A stretch of 38,055 nucleotides of DNA, from the NCBI RefSeq assembly GCF_947502445.1, contig NZ_CANMZW010000050.1, positions 1-38,055 of the forward strand. The letters run 5' to 3'. Under the pieces are notes generated by a model. That model worked only from the letters and a program-made list of their open reading frames with translations, did no database searches and had not been told where the DNA came from. Shown in pieces: positions 1 to 7,343 of this stretch. The position numbers and the translations under genes are program-made. The DNA comes from an uncultured Brevibacillus sp. Lineage in GTDB: Bacteria > Bacillota > Bacilli > Brevibacillales > Brevibacillaceae. Each line of letters opens with the position of its first letter. Position 1 is the first letter of the stretch.

Positions 1-24
1 ATTTTTTCTCAAGTATACAGAAAA

Positions 25-70
25 GTACCCTATAGGTAGACTTTTTTAACGTGTCTACTCTATAGGGTAC
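25..70. repeat. Long imperfect inverted repeat (hairpin)
   Basis: The left arm at 25-41 (GTACCCTATAGGTAGAC) is the reverse complement of 53-70 apart from one extra base, around an 11-base spacer containing a T run. It could be a terminator, but the GTACCCTATAG/GTAGAC pattern also resembles the folded ends of some IS3-family elements, so it may mark an old insertion. No transposase is next to it. Confidence 0.55.
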
Positions 71-310
71 ATTTTACATTTGCCTGGCCCTTTTTGTTTC
101 ATAGAAAGTTCTAGGTACTACTCTTACAAGTGTCATTCCTAAAATGCCGTTTCTCAAGTGGGATTGTTTGAATTACGATCTGTTGGTGGTACCCCTTTAA
201 GATTTTGATCGCTACACTGTTTCTTATTGAAGTTTCTGCCTTCTCAAGTTAATGAGGTGCAGGTTCTCCCCTGCCCCCCGCTATTCCTCACTTATAGATG
301 GGATTCGCTT
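71..310. other. Non-coding stretch, no gene recognised
   Basis: Between the hairpin and the end of the glycine-zipper gene I see no convincing coding frame, RNA or repeat. There is a short C-rich patch near 266-282. Confidence 0.4.
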
Positions 311-592
311 TCATGATTCTGTTCGATTCGTGGCAACACCGTTACCATCAGCATCCTGCACGTTTTTGGAATCGTAGTTGGCACGCCCTGCACCCTCACC
401 CATCTTGTTACCCAATGCACCGCCAGCAATAGCACCTGCAACGGTTCCAAGGGGCCCAAAAACAGAACCCAATGCAGCTCCTACAGCAGTACCGCCAATG
501 GTTCCTACAGTTTCACCTGTGTCGCTGCCTGCCGTATTGGTAGCGTTAACGTCATCAGTATCGTTCTGATTGCGCTCGTTGTTTTCAGACAT
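311..592 (-). CDS. Glycine-zipper domain protein
   Basis: A 93-residue protein. Residues 1-30 are a polar, Asn/Thr/Glu-rich tail. Residues 30-72 are a Gly/Ala-rich segment with regular small-residue spacing (GTIGGTAVGAALGSVFGPLG and on), typical of glycine-zipper proteins that pack as transmembrane or membrane-associated hairpins. The C-terminus is again polar. I chose the start at 592 because GAGGGAG lies about 8 bases upstream; a longer frame exists but its extra N-terminal part is basic and has no ribosome site. There is no signal peptide. The gene is divergent from the FMN enzyme gene. The molecular function is unknown; an envelope or stress role is only inferred from the family. Confidence 0.75.
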   Translation of the reverse strand: MSENNERNQNDTDDVNATNTAGSDTGETVGTIGGTAVGAALGSVFGPLGTVAGAIAGGALGNKMGEGAGRANYDSKNVQDADGNGVATNRTES

Positions 593-837
593 GCTACTCA
601 CTCCCTCGTTTTGTGATTGGGAAGCGCTTCTACTTTTCAAGCGACAGTCCCAGGGCATATTTTGCCCAAACAGGATGGTTTGGATTCCAAAAAAATATCT
701 GTATTTGTCGATTAAATGTAGCGATTTTACTTCTGCCTCTAGCACCTAGAAGCATAGGAACAAGATTTCACGAGCAGAATATTTTTTATCATTATATATG
801 TATTCCTTTGATTTATCCAAGGAGGGGAATGTAATTA

Positions 838-2313
838 GTGACTAAATGGATGACCTTTTTGATCGGATCATTTACAGGAGCATTGATTGCTATTGTATTT
901 TCTGGAGTGCTCATCCTTGCTTTTTCTAGAACGCTGGTACAATGGATCGTTGGTCGATTCACGAAAAGATTGATGAATGAACGTTACCCCGAGAATATTT
1001 GGGAAATGGTAACTGCTTTGACGCGTGTTTCTCCAAGAACGGCCATAGAAAATAGTTTGAGGTCCTCAGTAGGAGATGTAATTGAAAGACCGTTTGGGAG
1101 TCCCCGCAAATTTCTGAACTTCGACGGACTTATTTTTTCACCTGCTCAACTGGCGGTATTACCAGCTCCAGAATTTGCAGAGGTAGATATGCGTATAACC
1201 ATTGGACCTGCGGCAAAAAAACCTCTGTCGTTAGATATCCCTATTATGGCAGGTGGAATGGGTTACGGAGTTGGAGTCTCCGAAAAAGCGAAAATAGCTA
1301 TTGCAAAAGGAACTGCTGCGGTCGGTACGCTAACAAATACTGGGGAAGGGGGATTTCTACCTGAAGAGAGACAAAATGCCAAATATTTGATCGTACAATA
1401 CCACTCGGGGGAATGGTCAAAAGAACCGAATATTCTCAGACAAGCAGATGCGATTGAAATTCGAATGGGACAAGGAGCTACTGCGGGTGCCGCCAATTTC
1501 ACACCTGCTGAGTACATTCAGGGAAGAGCACGTAAAATCATGAAGTTGCAAAACGAAGATTATGTAGTGATCCCTTCAAGACATGAGGAAATTCAAAAAC
1601 CTCAAGATCTTCGCAAGTTAGTCGATAAACTCCGTGGCCTCACCGATGGAGTCCCTATTGGAGTTAAAATATGTGCAAGCGCAAAAGTGGAAGCAGATTT
1701 GGAAGTTGCCATTTATTCTGGGGTCGATTTTATCAGCATTGATGGAGGACAGGCAGGGTACAAGGGCAGCCCCCCCATCTTAGAAGACGATTTTGGACTT
1801 CCCACCATATACGCCTTATCACGAGCTGTACAATACCTAGAGAAACGTCAGATGAAGGACAGGATTACTCTTTTAAGTGGTGGTGGATTTTTCACCCCAT
1901 CTGATTGCCTGAAAGCAATTGCGTTAGGTGCAGACGGCGTTTACATGGGGACGGCCATTCTATGGGCAATGACACATGATCAAGTAACAAAGGCGGTTCC
2001 CTGGGAACCTCCTACAGAACTTCTTTTTTATCCGGGAAGCTTAACGGATGAATTTAATGAACAAGAAGCAGCCATATACTTAAAAAACTTTTTAACATCG
2101 TTTGTCGAAGAAATGAAGGTTGCTATTCTTGCACTAGGAAAAACCTCTCTTTGTCAGATCGGAGTTGAAGATCTTGCTGCTCTTGATGACGAGACAAGTA
2201 AAGTAACAAGAATTCCACTCGTGTATGAACCTTATATACCAACCAAAGAATTTACAGAATCACTATGGGCGTCCTGCAACAACGAAAGTGAGGCATCGAT
2301 CTCTCGTTCCTAG
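838..2313 (+). CDS. FMN-binding glutamate synthase-like protein, membrane anchored
   Basis: A 491-residue protein with an N-terminal transmembrane helix (about 5-29) followed by a glutamate-synthase-like TIM barrel (Glu_synthase family) from about 90 on. The FMN-site features are visible: DIPIMAGGMGYGVG near 133, TNTGEGG near 166, SIDGGQAG near 300 and the phosphate-binding loop LLSGGGFFTPSDC followed by GADGVYMGTAIL near 345-375. The glutaminase domain and the Fe-S region of true GltB are absent. Members of this stand-alone family are predicted FMN oxidoreductases of unproven substrate. The start is GTG at 838, with AAGGAGGGG at 819-827. Monocistronic. Confidence 0.85.
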   Translation: MTKWMTFLIGSFTGALIAIVFSGVLILAFSRTLVQWIVGRFTKRLMNERYPENIWEMVTALTRVSPRTAIENSLRSSVGDVIERPFGSPRKFLNFDGLIFSPAQLAVLPAPEFAEVDMRITIGPAAKKPLSLDIPIMAGGMGYGVGVSEKAKIAIAKGTAAVGTLTNTGEGGFLPEERQNAKYLIVQYHSGEWSKEPNILRQADAIEIRMGQGATAGAANFTPAEYIQGRARKIMKLQNEDYVVIPSRHEEIQKPQDLRKLVDKLRGLTDGVPIGVKICASAKVEADLEVAIYSGVDFISIDGGQAGYKGSPPILEDDFGLPTIYALSRAVQYLEKRQMKDRITLLSGGGFFTPSDCLKAIALGADGVYMGTAILWAMTHDQVTKAVPWEPPTELLFYPGSLTDEFNEQEAAIYLKNFLTSFVEEMKVAILALGKTSLCQIGVEDLAALDDETSKVTRIPLVYEPYIPTKEFTESLWASCNNESEASISRS

Positions 2314-2585
2314 AACAGAAGATGTAAAAATAAAAAAAGGTTCGTAATTTCAAAAACACCGTAAGCGTCTTTCAGATCAAATTGGAAATGACTACCGGAA
2401 AACAAAGATTAGCAAGTCCTGAAAACTGGGATGCGGGGCCCCGCCCCTTTCCTACTTTCTCGTTCCGAAAGTTGATAAAAAATAACACATATTGCTCTCG
2501 ACTTACTGAATAAAGTGTGAAGTACAATTGCAAACTAAAGACTGATCGTAGAGATTAGCTAAAATTAAAACGAAACGACTAGGTA
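2314..2585. other. Intergenic gap without recognised gene
   Basis: It contains a short GC palindrome near 2434-2448 (GCGGGGCCCCGC) with no T run, and otherwise nothing recognisable. The promoter of the L,D-transpeptidase gene should lie here but I cannot place it. Confidence 0.35.
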
Positions 2586-3296
2586 ATGACAATGATGAAT
2601 GTAAATGTTGTTTCACCTTTCATTCGGGCTATTGCAATTGCTTTATTGGTTTTGATCACAACTGGAGTAAACAAGACATCCGCTTTCGCCGACCCATCTT
2701 TACCAATTGTAGTTGACCAAGGGACTTTTTCGATTGAGGTTTACCCCCAAAAACACCAACTAATCGTGCGAAAACAAGGGCAAAAAATAAAGTCATATAC
2801 TGTTGCAGTCGGGAATCCGGCCACCCCTACACCAATTGGAGAATACCAAGTCGTGTATAAAGGGAAAGACTGGGGCCCGTCTTTTGGGCCAAGATGGATC
2901 GGTTTAAACGTTCCCTGGGGGACTTACGGTATACACGGGACAAATAGACCAGATTCCATCGGCAAGCACAAAAGCCATGGATGTATTCGAATGCTCAACA
3001 GAGACGTTATTGAGTTATACGAGATAATTCCACTTGGAACAAAAGTAACGATCTTTGGTCATGTATTAGGAGATTCAGGTCATAATCCAAGAGCTTTAGC
3101 AGAAGGCGATGTGGGTGGAGACGTGCAACTTATTCAGTCCCGATTAAAAAGTGCTGGATATTTTAACGGCGTATGCGACGGTAAATTTCGTCGGAGCACA
3201 ACAGCAGCTTTAAAAAAATTTCAACGCGATCGTAATTTACCACAGAATGGTGTTGTTTCAAACAAGGTTTACGAAGAATTGGGATTGCTGGAATAA
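2586..3296 (+). CDS. Secreted L,D-transpeptidase with peptidoglycan-binding domain
   Basis: A 236-residue protein. Residues 1-35 are a signal peptide (hydrophobic ALLVLITTGV, AFA at 33-35). Residues 43-157 are a YkuD catalytic domain with the diagnostic HGTN and SHGCIRM motifs, giving His117, Cys133 and Arg135 as the active-site set. Residues 165-235 form a PG_binding_1 domain (VQLIQSRLKSAGYFNG onward). The family links or remodels meso-DAP stem peptides in peptidoglycan outside the membrane; in spore-formers it is often sporulation- or stress-linked. The start at 2586 has only a weak site (AGGTAATG region); 2595 is an alternative. A terminator follows. Confidence 0.9.
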   Translation: MTMMNVNVVSPFIRAIAIALLVLITTGVNKTSAFADPSLPIVVDQGTFSIEVYPQKHQLIVRKQGQKIKSYTVAVGNPATPTPIGEYQVVYKGKDWGPSFGPRWIGLNVPWGTYGIHGTNRPDSIGKHKSHGCIRMLNRDVIELYEIIPLGTKVTIFGHVLGDSGHNPRALAEGDVGGDVQLIQSRLKSAGYFNGVCDGKFRRSTTAALKKFQRDRNLPQNGVVSNKVYEELGLLE

Positions 3297-3301
3297 GTAA
3301 T

Positions 3302-3358
3302 AAAACCCAGTACACGATGGACTTTAACCTTACTGTCTCTATCGAGTACCTGGGTTTT
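3302..3358 (+). terminator. Probable terminator of the L,D-transpeptidase gene
   Basis: AAAACCCAG at 3302-3310 pairs with CTGGGTTTT at 3350-3358 and is extended by a flanking GTAC/TAC pair. The loop is long, and the 3' arm supplies the T run. Confidence 0.6.
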
Positions 3359-3459
3359 CTTGTAATCCCTTTCCAAAACCCGCATGTTTTCTACTTGAAG
3401 CAGTATAAATGGGGTCACTTGTTTCATCCCGTTTCGCCATAACTACAAGATGAAAGAAC

Positions 3460-3594
3460 ATGTTGATCATATCAGTAGGGGTGCTTTGCAATCGTGTTAT
3501 TTATGGGGGGATCACCATTACAGCTGCTCTGATTGGTTTAGTAATCTTGCTTGCGTTGGTCTGCTTTGTTTTATGGAGAAACATACGGAAATAA
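3460..3594 (+). CDS. Possible 44-residue membrane peptide
   Basis: A short frame with one strongly hydrophobic segment (ITAALIGLVILLALVCFVLW) ending in a basic tail (RNIRK), a normal layout for a single-pass membrane peptide. The ribosome site is weak (GATGAAAG), so the start is uncertain. No family recognised. Confidence 0.35.
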   Translation: MLIISVGVLCNRVIYGGITITAALIGLVILLALVCFVLWRNIRK

Positions 3595-3706
3595 GACTCG
3601 TGGTCTGTTATACATCCGGTTAAAATACCAAAATTCAAAAGTTGTGGTGATGCCCTTGTCCAAATTAACACCTCCGGCATATTTTGATACTAGGAAGTGG
3701 TAAGAC

Positions 3707-3939
3707 ATGGCAATGAACCCGCCAATTACGATTGGAGCAAATAGTATCGCAAGAGAATCGGCAACCGTTTTTTCCTGATTGTTGAGGTCGAGGCAAAAGT
3801 ACCTGGCGTTGAAGTTGACCCAGTATTTGCGGTCCGTTTAACCCGTGAGCAAGCACGAAGACTCCTTAATGCAGGTGTAATGCGAACAGCTATTCAAAAT
3901 ACACGTCCCCAACCCAGACCTGGATATCCTAATAGATAG
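3707..3939 (+). pseudogene. Frameshifted small gene (about 78 codons)
   Basis: The frame starts at ATG 3707 after AGGAAGTGG and reads MAMNPPITIGANSIARES, then meets a stop at 3775. The same kind of coding continues one frame away (LIVEVEAKVPGVEVDPVFAV) to a stop at 3937-3939. A single missing base near the T6 run at 3768-3773 would restore one 77-residue protein. A 17-codon frame at 3650-3703, in phase with the start, precedes it. The C-terminus (LTREQARRLLNAGVMRTAIQ) looks like a real amphipathic helix. Sequencing error, pseudogene or recoding cannot be separated here. No family recognised. Confidence 0.5.
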
Positions 3940-3949
3940 GGGGAACAAT

Positions 3950-4180
3950 ATGGGAAAAGATGAGACTAAGAAGACGATGCGGTTTTGGATCGTTACTGGA
4001 ATAGTGGCTATCGCTGCATCCCAAATACCATTGTTGTTGCGAAATGGACGTCAACAGGAAGACAACCAAACTCAAGTTCAACATAAGAAAAGGCCTCGGT
4101 GGGTATGGTTCCTTTTTGGCGCTATCTGTCTAGTTCTTCTCCTTTGGTTGTTCAATTATTTTATGAGTGAAAATACATAA
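3950..4180 (+). CDS. Small two-helix membrane protein, unknown function
   Basis: A 76-residue protein with two hydrophobic helices (about 11-30 and 52-70) separated by a polar, Gln-rich linker (RQQEDNQTQVQHKKRPR). AGGGGG lies 8 bases before the ATG. It follows the frameshifted small gene by 10 bases, so the two may have been one transcription unit. I do not recognise the family. Confidence 0.6.
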   Translation: MGKDETKKTMRFWIVTGIVAIAASQIPLLLRNGRQQEDNQTQVQHKKRPRWVWFLFGAICLVLLLWLFNYFMSENT

Positions 4181-4270
4181 CGATTGTATAAGTTTAGCCG
4201 GTCATAAGTCCATTCGCATCTATCCCTCTCTTCATATCTTGTTAGTAAATTCATCAAAGGGGATATGGCG

Positions 4271-4447
4271 ATGGAAGATTTTCACCTCGTGTTAAATTCA
4301 ATTACGGATACCATCGTATTAGAGTCAATGAGAACGGAATTAGCTTCTAATGCCCACTCTATTGACGTAACCTGGCATGAGCGGAATTTTATTTATGAAA
4401 AAATCCAAGCCATCGTTTGCCGATTAATGAATTTAGAACGAAGGTAA
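4271..4447 (+). CDS. Small hypothetical protein
   Basis: A 58-residue soluble, probably helical protein (MEDFHLVLNSITDTIVLES and on). Two in-phase ATGs lie at 4265 and 4271. The ribosome site AAAGGGGAT ends directly against the first, so the second, with about 7 bases of spacing, is the better start. No cysteine motif except a single Cys near the end. No family recognised. Confidence 0.5.
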   Translation: MEDFHLVLNSITDTIVLESMRTELASNAHSIDVTWHERNFIYEKIQAIVCRLMNLERR

Positions 4448-4626
4448 CACTCCCCCGAATGCAACCGCATAGGGTTCCTTACCTGAATAAGCATTGTATA
4501 TGTCCACCAAGAAAATTACGTTTTAAACCCAAATTTTAAATTTGTAAACGAACGCCCATACCTTGTTGGTTTTACTGAATACCTTGTTTTGAGGTTTTCC
4601 TCAATCTCATTACAGGGGTGATACGA

Positions 4627-4710
4627 ATGAGTGGATTTTTTGGTGATAACTTTGCCTTGGTCTTAGTTCTTTTCGTCCTTTTAGTTATTGTCGGTTGTGA
4701 TTGTGATTAA
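4627..4710 (+). CDS. YjcZ-family sporulation peptide
   Basis: A 27-residue peptide, MSGFFGDNFALVLVLFVLLV followed by IVGCDCD. The MSGFFG start, single hydrophobic helix and Cys-containing end match the very short YjcZ/YjcM-type spore proteins of Bacillales, which are usually made in sporulating cells and are often missed in annotation because of their size. AGGGGTGAT lies just upstream, and a strong terminator follows 16 bases downstream. Role within the spore is not known. The family call rests on the sequence pattern alone. Confidence 0.75.
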   Translation: MSGFFGDNFALVLVLFVLLVIVGCDCD

Positions 4711-4725
4711 TTTTTTTATGTTTAG

Positions 4726-4750
4726 GGGCGGCTTATAAAGCTGCCCTTTT
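4726..4750 (+). terminator. Terminator of the YjcZ-like gene
   Basis: GGGCGGCTT (4726-4734) pairs with AAGCTGCCC (4738-4746), including one G-T pair, with a 3-base loop and then TTTT. Confidence 0.8.
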
Positions 4751-4824
4751 CCACTTGTTTAAAGCAAGAGAAAATGGGAATCGTTATGAAGTGGTTATTT
4801 TGATGAACTGCAAAATGAGTGGAA

Positions 4825-4846
4825 CCCCCGGGATTACTCCCGAGGG
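4825..4846 (-). terminator. Hairpin after exon module A
   Basis: CCCCCGGGA and TCCCGAGGG form a 9-bp stem with a 4-base loop. It lies about 20 bases after the stop of the minus-strand exon at 4867. The T run on the minus strand is weak (TTCC, later TTTT). Confidence 0.55.
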
Positions 4847-4866
4847 CAAGTTGATGGAGATGATGA

Positions 4867-5163
4867 TTACTCGATATTTTTGCTTGTTATATTGGACACA
4901 CCTGCTCTCTGACCTCCATCAACAATCATCCGGAAATAATAGGTACCGGAAGCGTAGGACGGTAATTTTGCAATTACTTCATCCATTGTAGAGGTAATAG
5001 GGCCATCTACTTCCGCATCTTGCCATGTTTGTTGGTCTGTTGAATATTGAATTTTAGCCGAAGTAACCCCGGTCAAGTGGGAAAATGACAGAAATACAAA
5101 TACATCTCCCAGTTCATTTTTGGCGGTTCCATAAGCATCAAAGTCAGTAATCGGTTTTGGGCT
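4867..5163 (-). CDS. Start-less orphan exon A, fibronectin/Ig-like domain
   Basis: An open frame of 98 codons plus stop that begins exactly at the inferred 3' end of intron module A, with AGC (Ser) as first codon, and has no plausible start codon or ribosome site at its beginning. It reads SPKPITDFDAYGTAKNELGD and continues VFVFLSFSHLTGVTSAKIQY, STDQQTWQDAEV and ASGTYYFRMIVDGGQRAG. That is the beta-strand pattern of a fibronectin- or Ig-like extracellular domain, ending in a stop and a hairpin. Best read as the 3' exon of a split surface or secreted protein gene. A TTG at 5076 could in theory start a shorter product but lacks a good ribosome site. Confidence 0.55.
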   Translation of the reverse strand, partial: SPKPITDFDAYGTAKNELGDVFVFLSFSHLTGVTSAKIQYSTDQQTWQDAEVDGPITSTMDEVIAKLPSYASGTYYFRMIVDGGQRAGVSNITSKNIE

Positions 5164-5427
5164 ATTCTCGACTTATACCCTTATCTTCGGGAGGTTTTCG
5201 TTCGAGCCTACACCGTGCGGGCGACTTTCATCGCACACGGCGTTCCACCAACGGATAAGATAGGTTTTTACAACGGGCACCTTCAGGTTAACCTAGCAAC
5301 ACGCGTTGGTAACCTATCCAAAGTTAATGCATTTCATCTGGGCGCCACTTTAGCAATTAGAATATCGTGGCCTTACCACCACCTACTACTAACAATCTGT
5401 ACTTCACCGGTGTTCCTATGAACGCTG
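5164..5427 (-). ncRNA. Group II intron 3' portion, module A (domains V-VI plus upstream part)
   Basis: Domain V is at 5211-5242: CGCCGTG...CACGGTG outer helix, GCGAT-GAAA-GTCGC inner helix with a GNRA tetraloop, and a small bulge, i.e. the canonical shape, with a CGC triad as known in class C introns. Domain VI follows, closed by CTCGA/TCGAG, ending ...GAGAAT at 5164. This copy keeps about 180 further upstream bases that can pair (GATAGGT with ACCTATC, CAACG with CGTTG), probably more of the intron. The 5' boundary near 5427 is approximate, because plus-strand coding debris begins there. No intron-encoded reverse transcriptase is present. Confidence 0.65.
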
Positions 5428-5662
5428 GTGTGCATTGCTACAGCCACTGTGAATGGAATTGGAATCGTAGAAATTCAAATAGTTCCCGGCAAAAGTGGTA
5501 TCGTTTCAGTGACAGTCACAGCCGACGATGGTAAGGGTGGAATTAGTTGGGAAGGATCTGTTTGTTTATCGGATATCAGACCCAGGAATAAACTCTGCTA
5601 CCGTCACCTTTGATTACACAGACAGCATGGGAATTACGAAGGCCATTCCTGGAACTTCATAA
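5422..5662 (+). pseudogene. Ig/cadherin-like domain fragment, frame-broken
   Basis: From 5422 the plus strand reads ATATVNGIGIVEIQIVPGKS and GIVSVTVTADDGKGG, closely like the end of exon module B (IVTITVTARDGKGG). The frame is lost near 5570-5578, and a second piece (ISDPGINSATVTFDYTDSMG) runs one frame away to a stop at 5660-5662, followed by a strong terminator. It has no start and abuts module A head-on, so it looks like a rearranged remnant of the same repeat-domain surface protein. Confidence 0.5.
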
Positions 5663-5692
5663 CGGTGTACAAGAAGAAATTCCATTGACATT

Positions 5693-5721
5693 CCCCTTGG
5701 GTTATCCCAGGGGGGATTTTT
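5693..5721 (+). terminator. Strong rho-independent terminator
   Basis: CCCCTTGGG (5693-5701) and CCCAGGGGG (5706-5714) pair over 9 bp with a TTAT loop, followed by ATTTTT. Confidence 0.85.
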
Positions 5722-5874
5722 CAACTGAAAGCTCTCTTCCTTCTTTAACAAATTACTGTCTTGTTTAAAAAATCGTTGTATACGCTTATCTCATCGTTTG
5801 TTTTGTTGAATCAAGGGATTTTCAAATTATTGCGTAAATCACATTTTTCAAACGTCATTTGTGACATAATAGTA

Positions 5875-5994
5875 TTGCCCGTTGTAAATTCTCACCTTTT
5901 CTTCGTTGATGGAACGCCGTGTGCGATGAAAGTCGCCTGCATGGTGTAGGCTCGAACGAAAACCCTCACAAACAGAAGGGAATAAGTCGAGAAT
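5875..5994 (+). ncRNA. Group II intron domain V-VI element, module B
   Basis: Similar to modules A and C over about 120 bases, starting at TTGCCCGTTGTAA. Domain V is at 5915-5946 (CGCCGTG with CATGGTG, GNRA tetraloop GAAA). Domain VI has CTCGA/TCGAG as closing helix and a distal CCCT/AGGG helix. The inferred 3' splice junction is after GAGAAT at 5994, followed in frame by exon B. The 150 bases between the upstream terminator and this element are AT-rich and show no domain I-III structure I can recognise. Confidence 0.7.
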
Positions 5995-6312
5995 AGCAAT
6001 CATGCACCTGTAGTTAAAGATAACGATGGAGTTTTCCTTACTATCGAGGCTCAACCATTTGTCGGTGCTATGCACGTTCCTCTCAGTCCCTTCTTTTCTG
6101 ATCCAGACTCAGACGAATTAACATTTACTGCTGTTGCCGATGTTGCAAGATTTTTTATTTCGACTTATACAGATCCTCAACCAACTCTACAAGTAAATTT
6201 TCCAATAAACCCTGCAGCGAACATTGGAGATATTGTGACCATCACTGTTACGGCTAGAGACGGTAAGGGTGGTAGTGTTTCAAGCAAGTTGATTCTTACG
6301 ATCGCCCAATGA
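5995..6312 (+). CDS. Start-less orphan exon B, Ig/cadherin-like domain
   Basis: An open frame of 105 codons plus stop starting with AGC AAT CAT at the intron B junction: SNHAPVVKDNDGVFLTIEAQ, then SPFFSDPDSDELTFTAVAD and ANIGDIVTITVTARDGKGG. NxAPVV at the start, the DPDSDELTFTA motif and the final TVTARDGKGG strand are hallmarks of bacterial Ig/cadherin-type repeat domains of surface proteins. No start codon with a ribosome site precedes it (an internal ATG at 6070 would cut the domain), so it makes best sense as a 3' exon. A strong terminator follows. Confidence 0.65.
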   Translation, partial: SNHAPVVKDNDGVFLTIEAQPFVGAMHVPLSPFFSDPDSDELTFTAVADVARFFISTYTDPQPTLQVNFPINPAANIGDIVTITVTARDGKGGSVSSKLILTIAQ

Positions 6313-6331
6313 CATAGTTTCCATCAACGAA

Positions 6332-6361
6332 CCCTTAGGGAAACCTAGGGGCCTTTTTTTT
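6332..6361 (+). terminator. Terminator of exon B
   Basis: CCCTTAGG (6332-6339) pairs with CCTAGGGG (6344-6351) around GAAA, followed by CC and T8. Confidence 0.9.
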
Positions 6362-6429
6362 ACTAAATTACCGCTATGCTAAATGTCTTTACTTGGAAAT
6401 AAATTACAGTTTATATTCTTAGTATCACG

Positions 6430-6531
6430 ATGGGTTTATCAGAAAACGCATTGGTTAAATTGATCATTTCTTCACTTACTGCTCTTCTTTTCGGATTCAT
6501 CCATATCAGGAAATCCCGTTTAAACGGGTAA
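6430..6531 (+). CDS. Possible 33-residue membrane peptide
   Basis: MGLSENALVKLIISSLTALL followed by FGFIHIRKSRLNG: one hydrophobic helix with a basic C-terminal tail. There is no clear ribosome site. Tentative, and no family recognised. Confidence 0.3.
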   Translation: MGLSENALVKLIISSLTALLFGFIHIRKSRLNG

Positions 6532-6577
6532 CTATTGTGTTAATATATTTGGATACTTCCAAAAAACGGGTGTTCTA

Positions 6578-6889
6578 ATGAACGATCTAAGATCATTATT
6601 AACATCAGAACAAATTTCAGAAATCGAACTGTACAAAGAGATGTGTGTCGGAATGAGCGTAGATGGTAAACCAATTATTTGTTTTGACATTCTCTCCAAT
6701 ATTCTGCACAACAAATTGTCCATTGAAGATCTGTCTAACGATGAAATTTTAAACGTTTACGCACAATTGAAAGGCTACAAAGGCATATGGAAAGAAGCTA
6801 TATGGTTTGATAGTCGTAATCTTGAACAAATATTTTTCATCTTTAGGGAACAAGTTAACAGTATTCGTCGCGAAAGTGATGGAACGTGA
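6578..6889 (+). CDS. Hypothetical protein
   Basis: A 103-residue, probably soluble protein, acidic and Ile/Leu-rich (LLTSEQISEIELYKEMCVGM; LSIEDLSNDEILNVYAQLKG; FREQVNSIRRESDGT). The upstream GGGTGTT is only a weak ribosome site. A second short frame starts 11 bases before its stop in another phase, so the annotated C-terminus may be altered by a frameshift. I do not recognise the family. Its location among small membrane proteins gives no clear role. Confidence 0.55.
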   Translation: MNDLRSLLTSEQISEIELYKEMCVGMSVDGKPIICFDILSNILHNKLSIEDLSNDEILNVYAQLKGYKGIWKEAIWFDSRNLEQIFFIFREQVNSIRRESDGT

Positions 6890-6959
6890 TCTCCATACAC
6901 ACACCCCTTCCTGGGAAGCTTTTGCAAAAATCTTATATGCCGCCAAATACTACGAATAG
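6879..6959 (+). CDS. 26-residue overlapping frame
   Basis: ATG at 6879 overlaps the end of the preceding gene and reads MERDLHTHTPSWEAFAKILY plus AAKYYE to a stop at 6957-6959. GAAAG lies upstream. It may be a coupled small gene or the displaced C-terminus of the preceding protein after a single-base frameshift. The two cannot be told apart here. Confidence 0.35.
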   Translation: MERDLHTHTPSWEAFAKILYAAKYYE

Positions 6960-7048
6960 TTCAAGACGTAATTAGCACAGTGAGCACTTTGAAAATACTT
7001 CTACTCTCCAAAGTATGGTAATATTTACCTAATTGGAGGTGTCCCTTT

Positions 7049-7219
7049 ATGAAAGAGAATCCTGATCATTATCAAAAGATAGTGGGCATGTCCACCCGAC
7101 CGGCTGATATCAAAAAGTTGCCAAAACCTATTCGTTGGTTTGGTTATTTTGTTTTTTCATGCGTACTCATTGGTGGATTTATGTTTTTAATCCTGTTGGT
7201 TATACAAAGCTTTACATGA
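7049..7219 (+). CDS. Small single-pass membrane protein
   Basis: A 56-residue protein with a polar N-terminal half (MKENPDHYQKIVGMSTRPAD) and one hydrophobic helix at about 34-54 (FGYFVFSCVLIGGFMFLILL). TTGGAGGTG lies about 9 bases upstream of the ATG, a strong site that makes this a convincing gene despite its size. No family recognised. Confidence 0.65.
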   Translation: MKENPDHYQKIVGMSTRPADIKKLPKPIRWFGYFVFSCVLIGGFMFLILLVIQSFT

Positions 7220-7283
7220 AATGTTTTAACAAAATTCAAATGCAATTAAATCCCGAAACTACAGGTATTTTCATCGCATCATA

Positions 7284-7343
7284 ATGGGAGGAGAGGATTC
7301 TCATTCGAAAAACTACACGCTTTGTTGGATATGTAAGCTATAA
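7284..7343 (+). CDS. Possible 19-residue leader frame, stop overlaps next start
   Basis: ATG at 7284 opens MGGEDSHSKNYTLCWICKL and ends with TAA at 7341-7343, sharing its last base with the next gene's ATG (TAATG). Such an overlap is typical of translational coupling and would explain why the downstream gene lacks its own ribosome site. The leader itself has no evident ribosome site. Confidence 0.25.
   Translation: MGGEDSHSKNYTLCWICKL

Noticed and set aside
2434..2448. GC palindrome as terminator of the FMN enzyme gene
   Set aside because: It lies 120 bases after the stop and has no T run.
5428..5440. GTGTGC at 5428 as an intron 5' end
   Set aside because: The following sequence is plus-strand coding for an Ig-like fragment and lacks domain I features.
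5848..6075. Minus-strand frame across intron module B
   Set aside because: It runs antisense through the structured element and exon B and has no ribosome site. The same shadow appears at module C.
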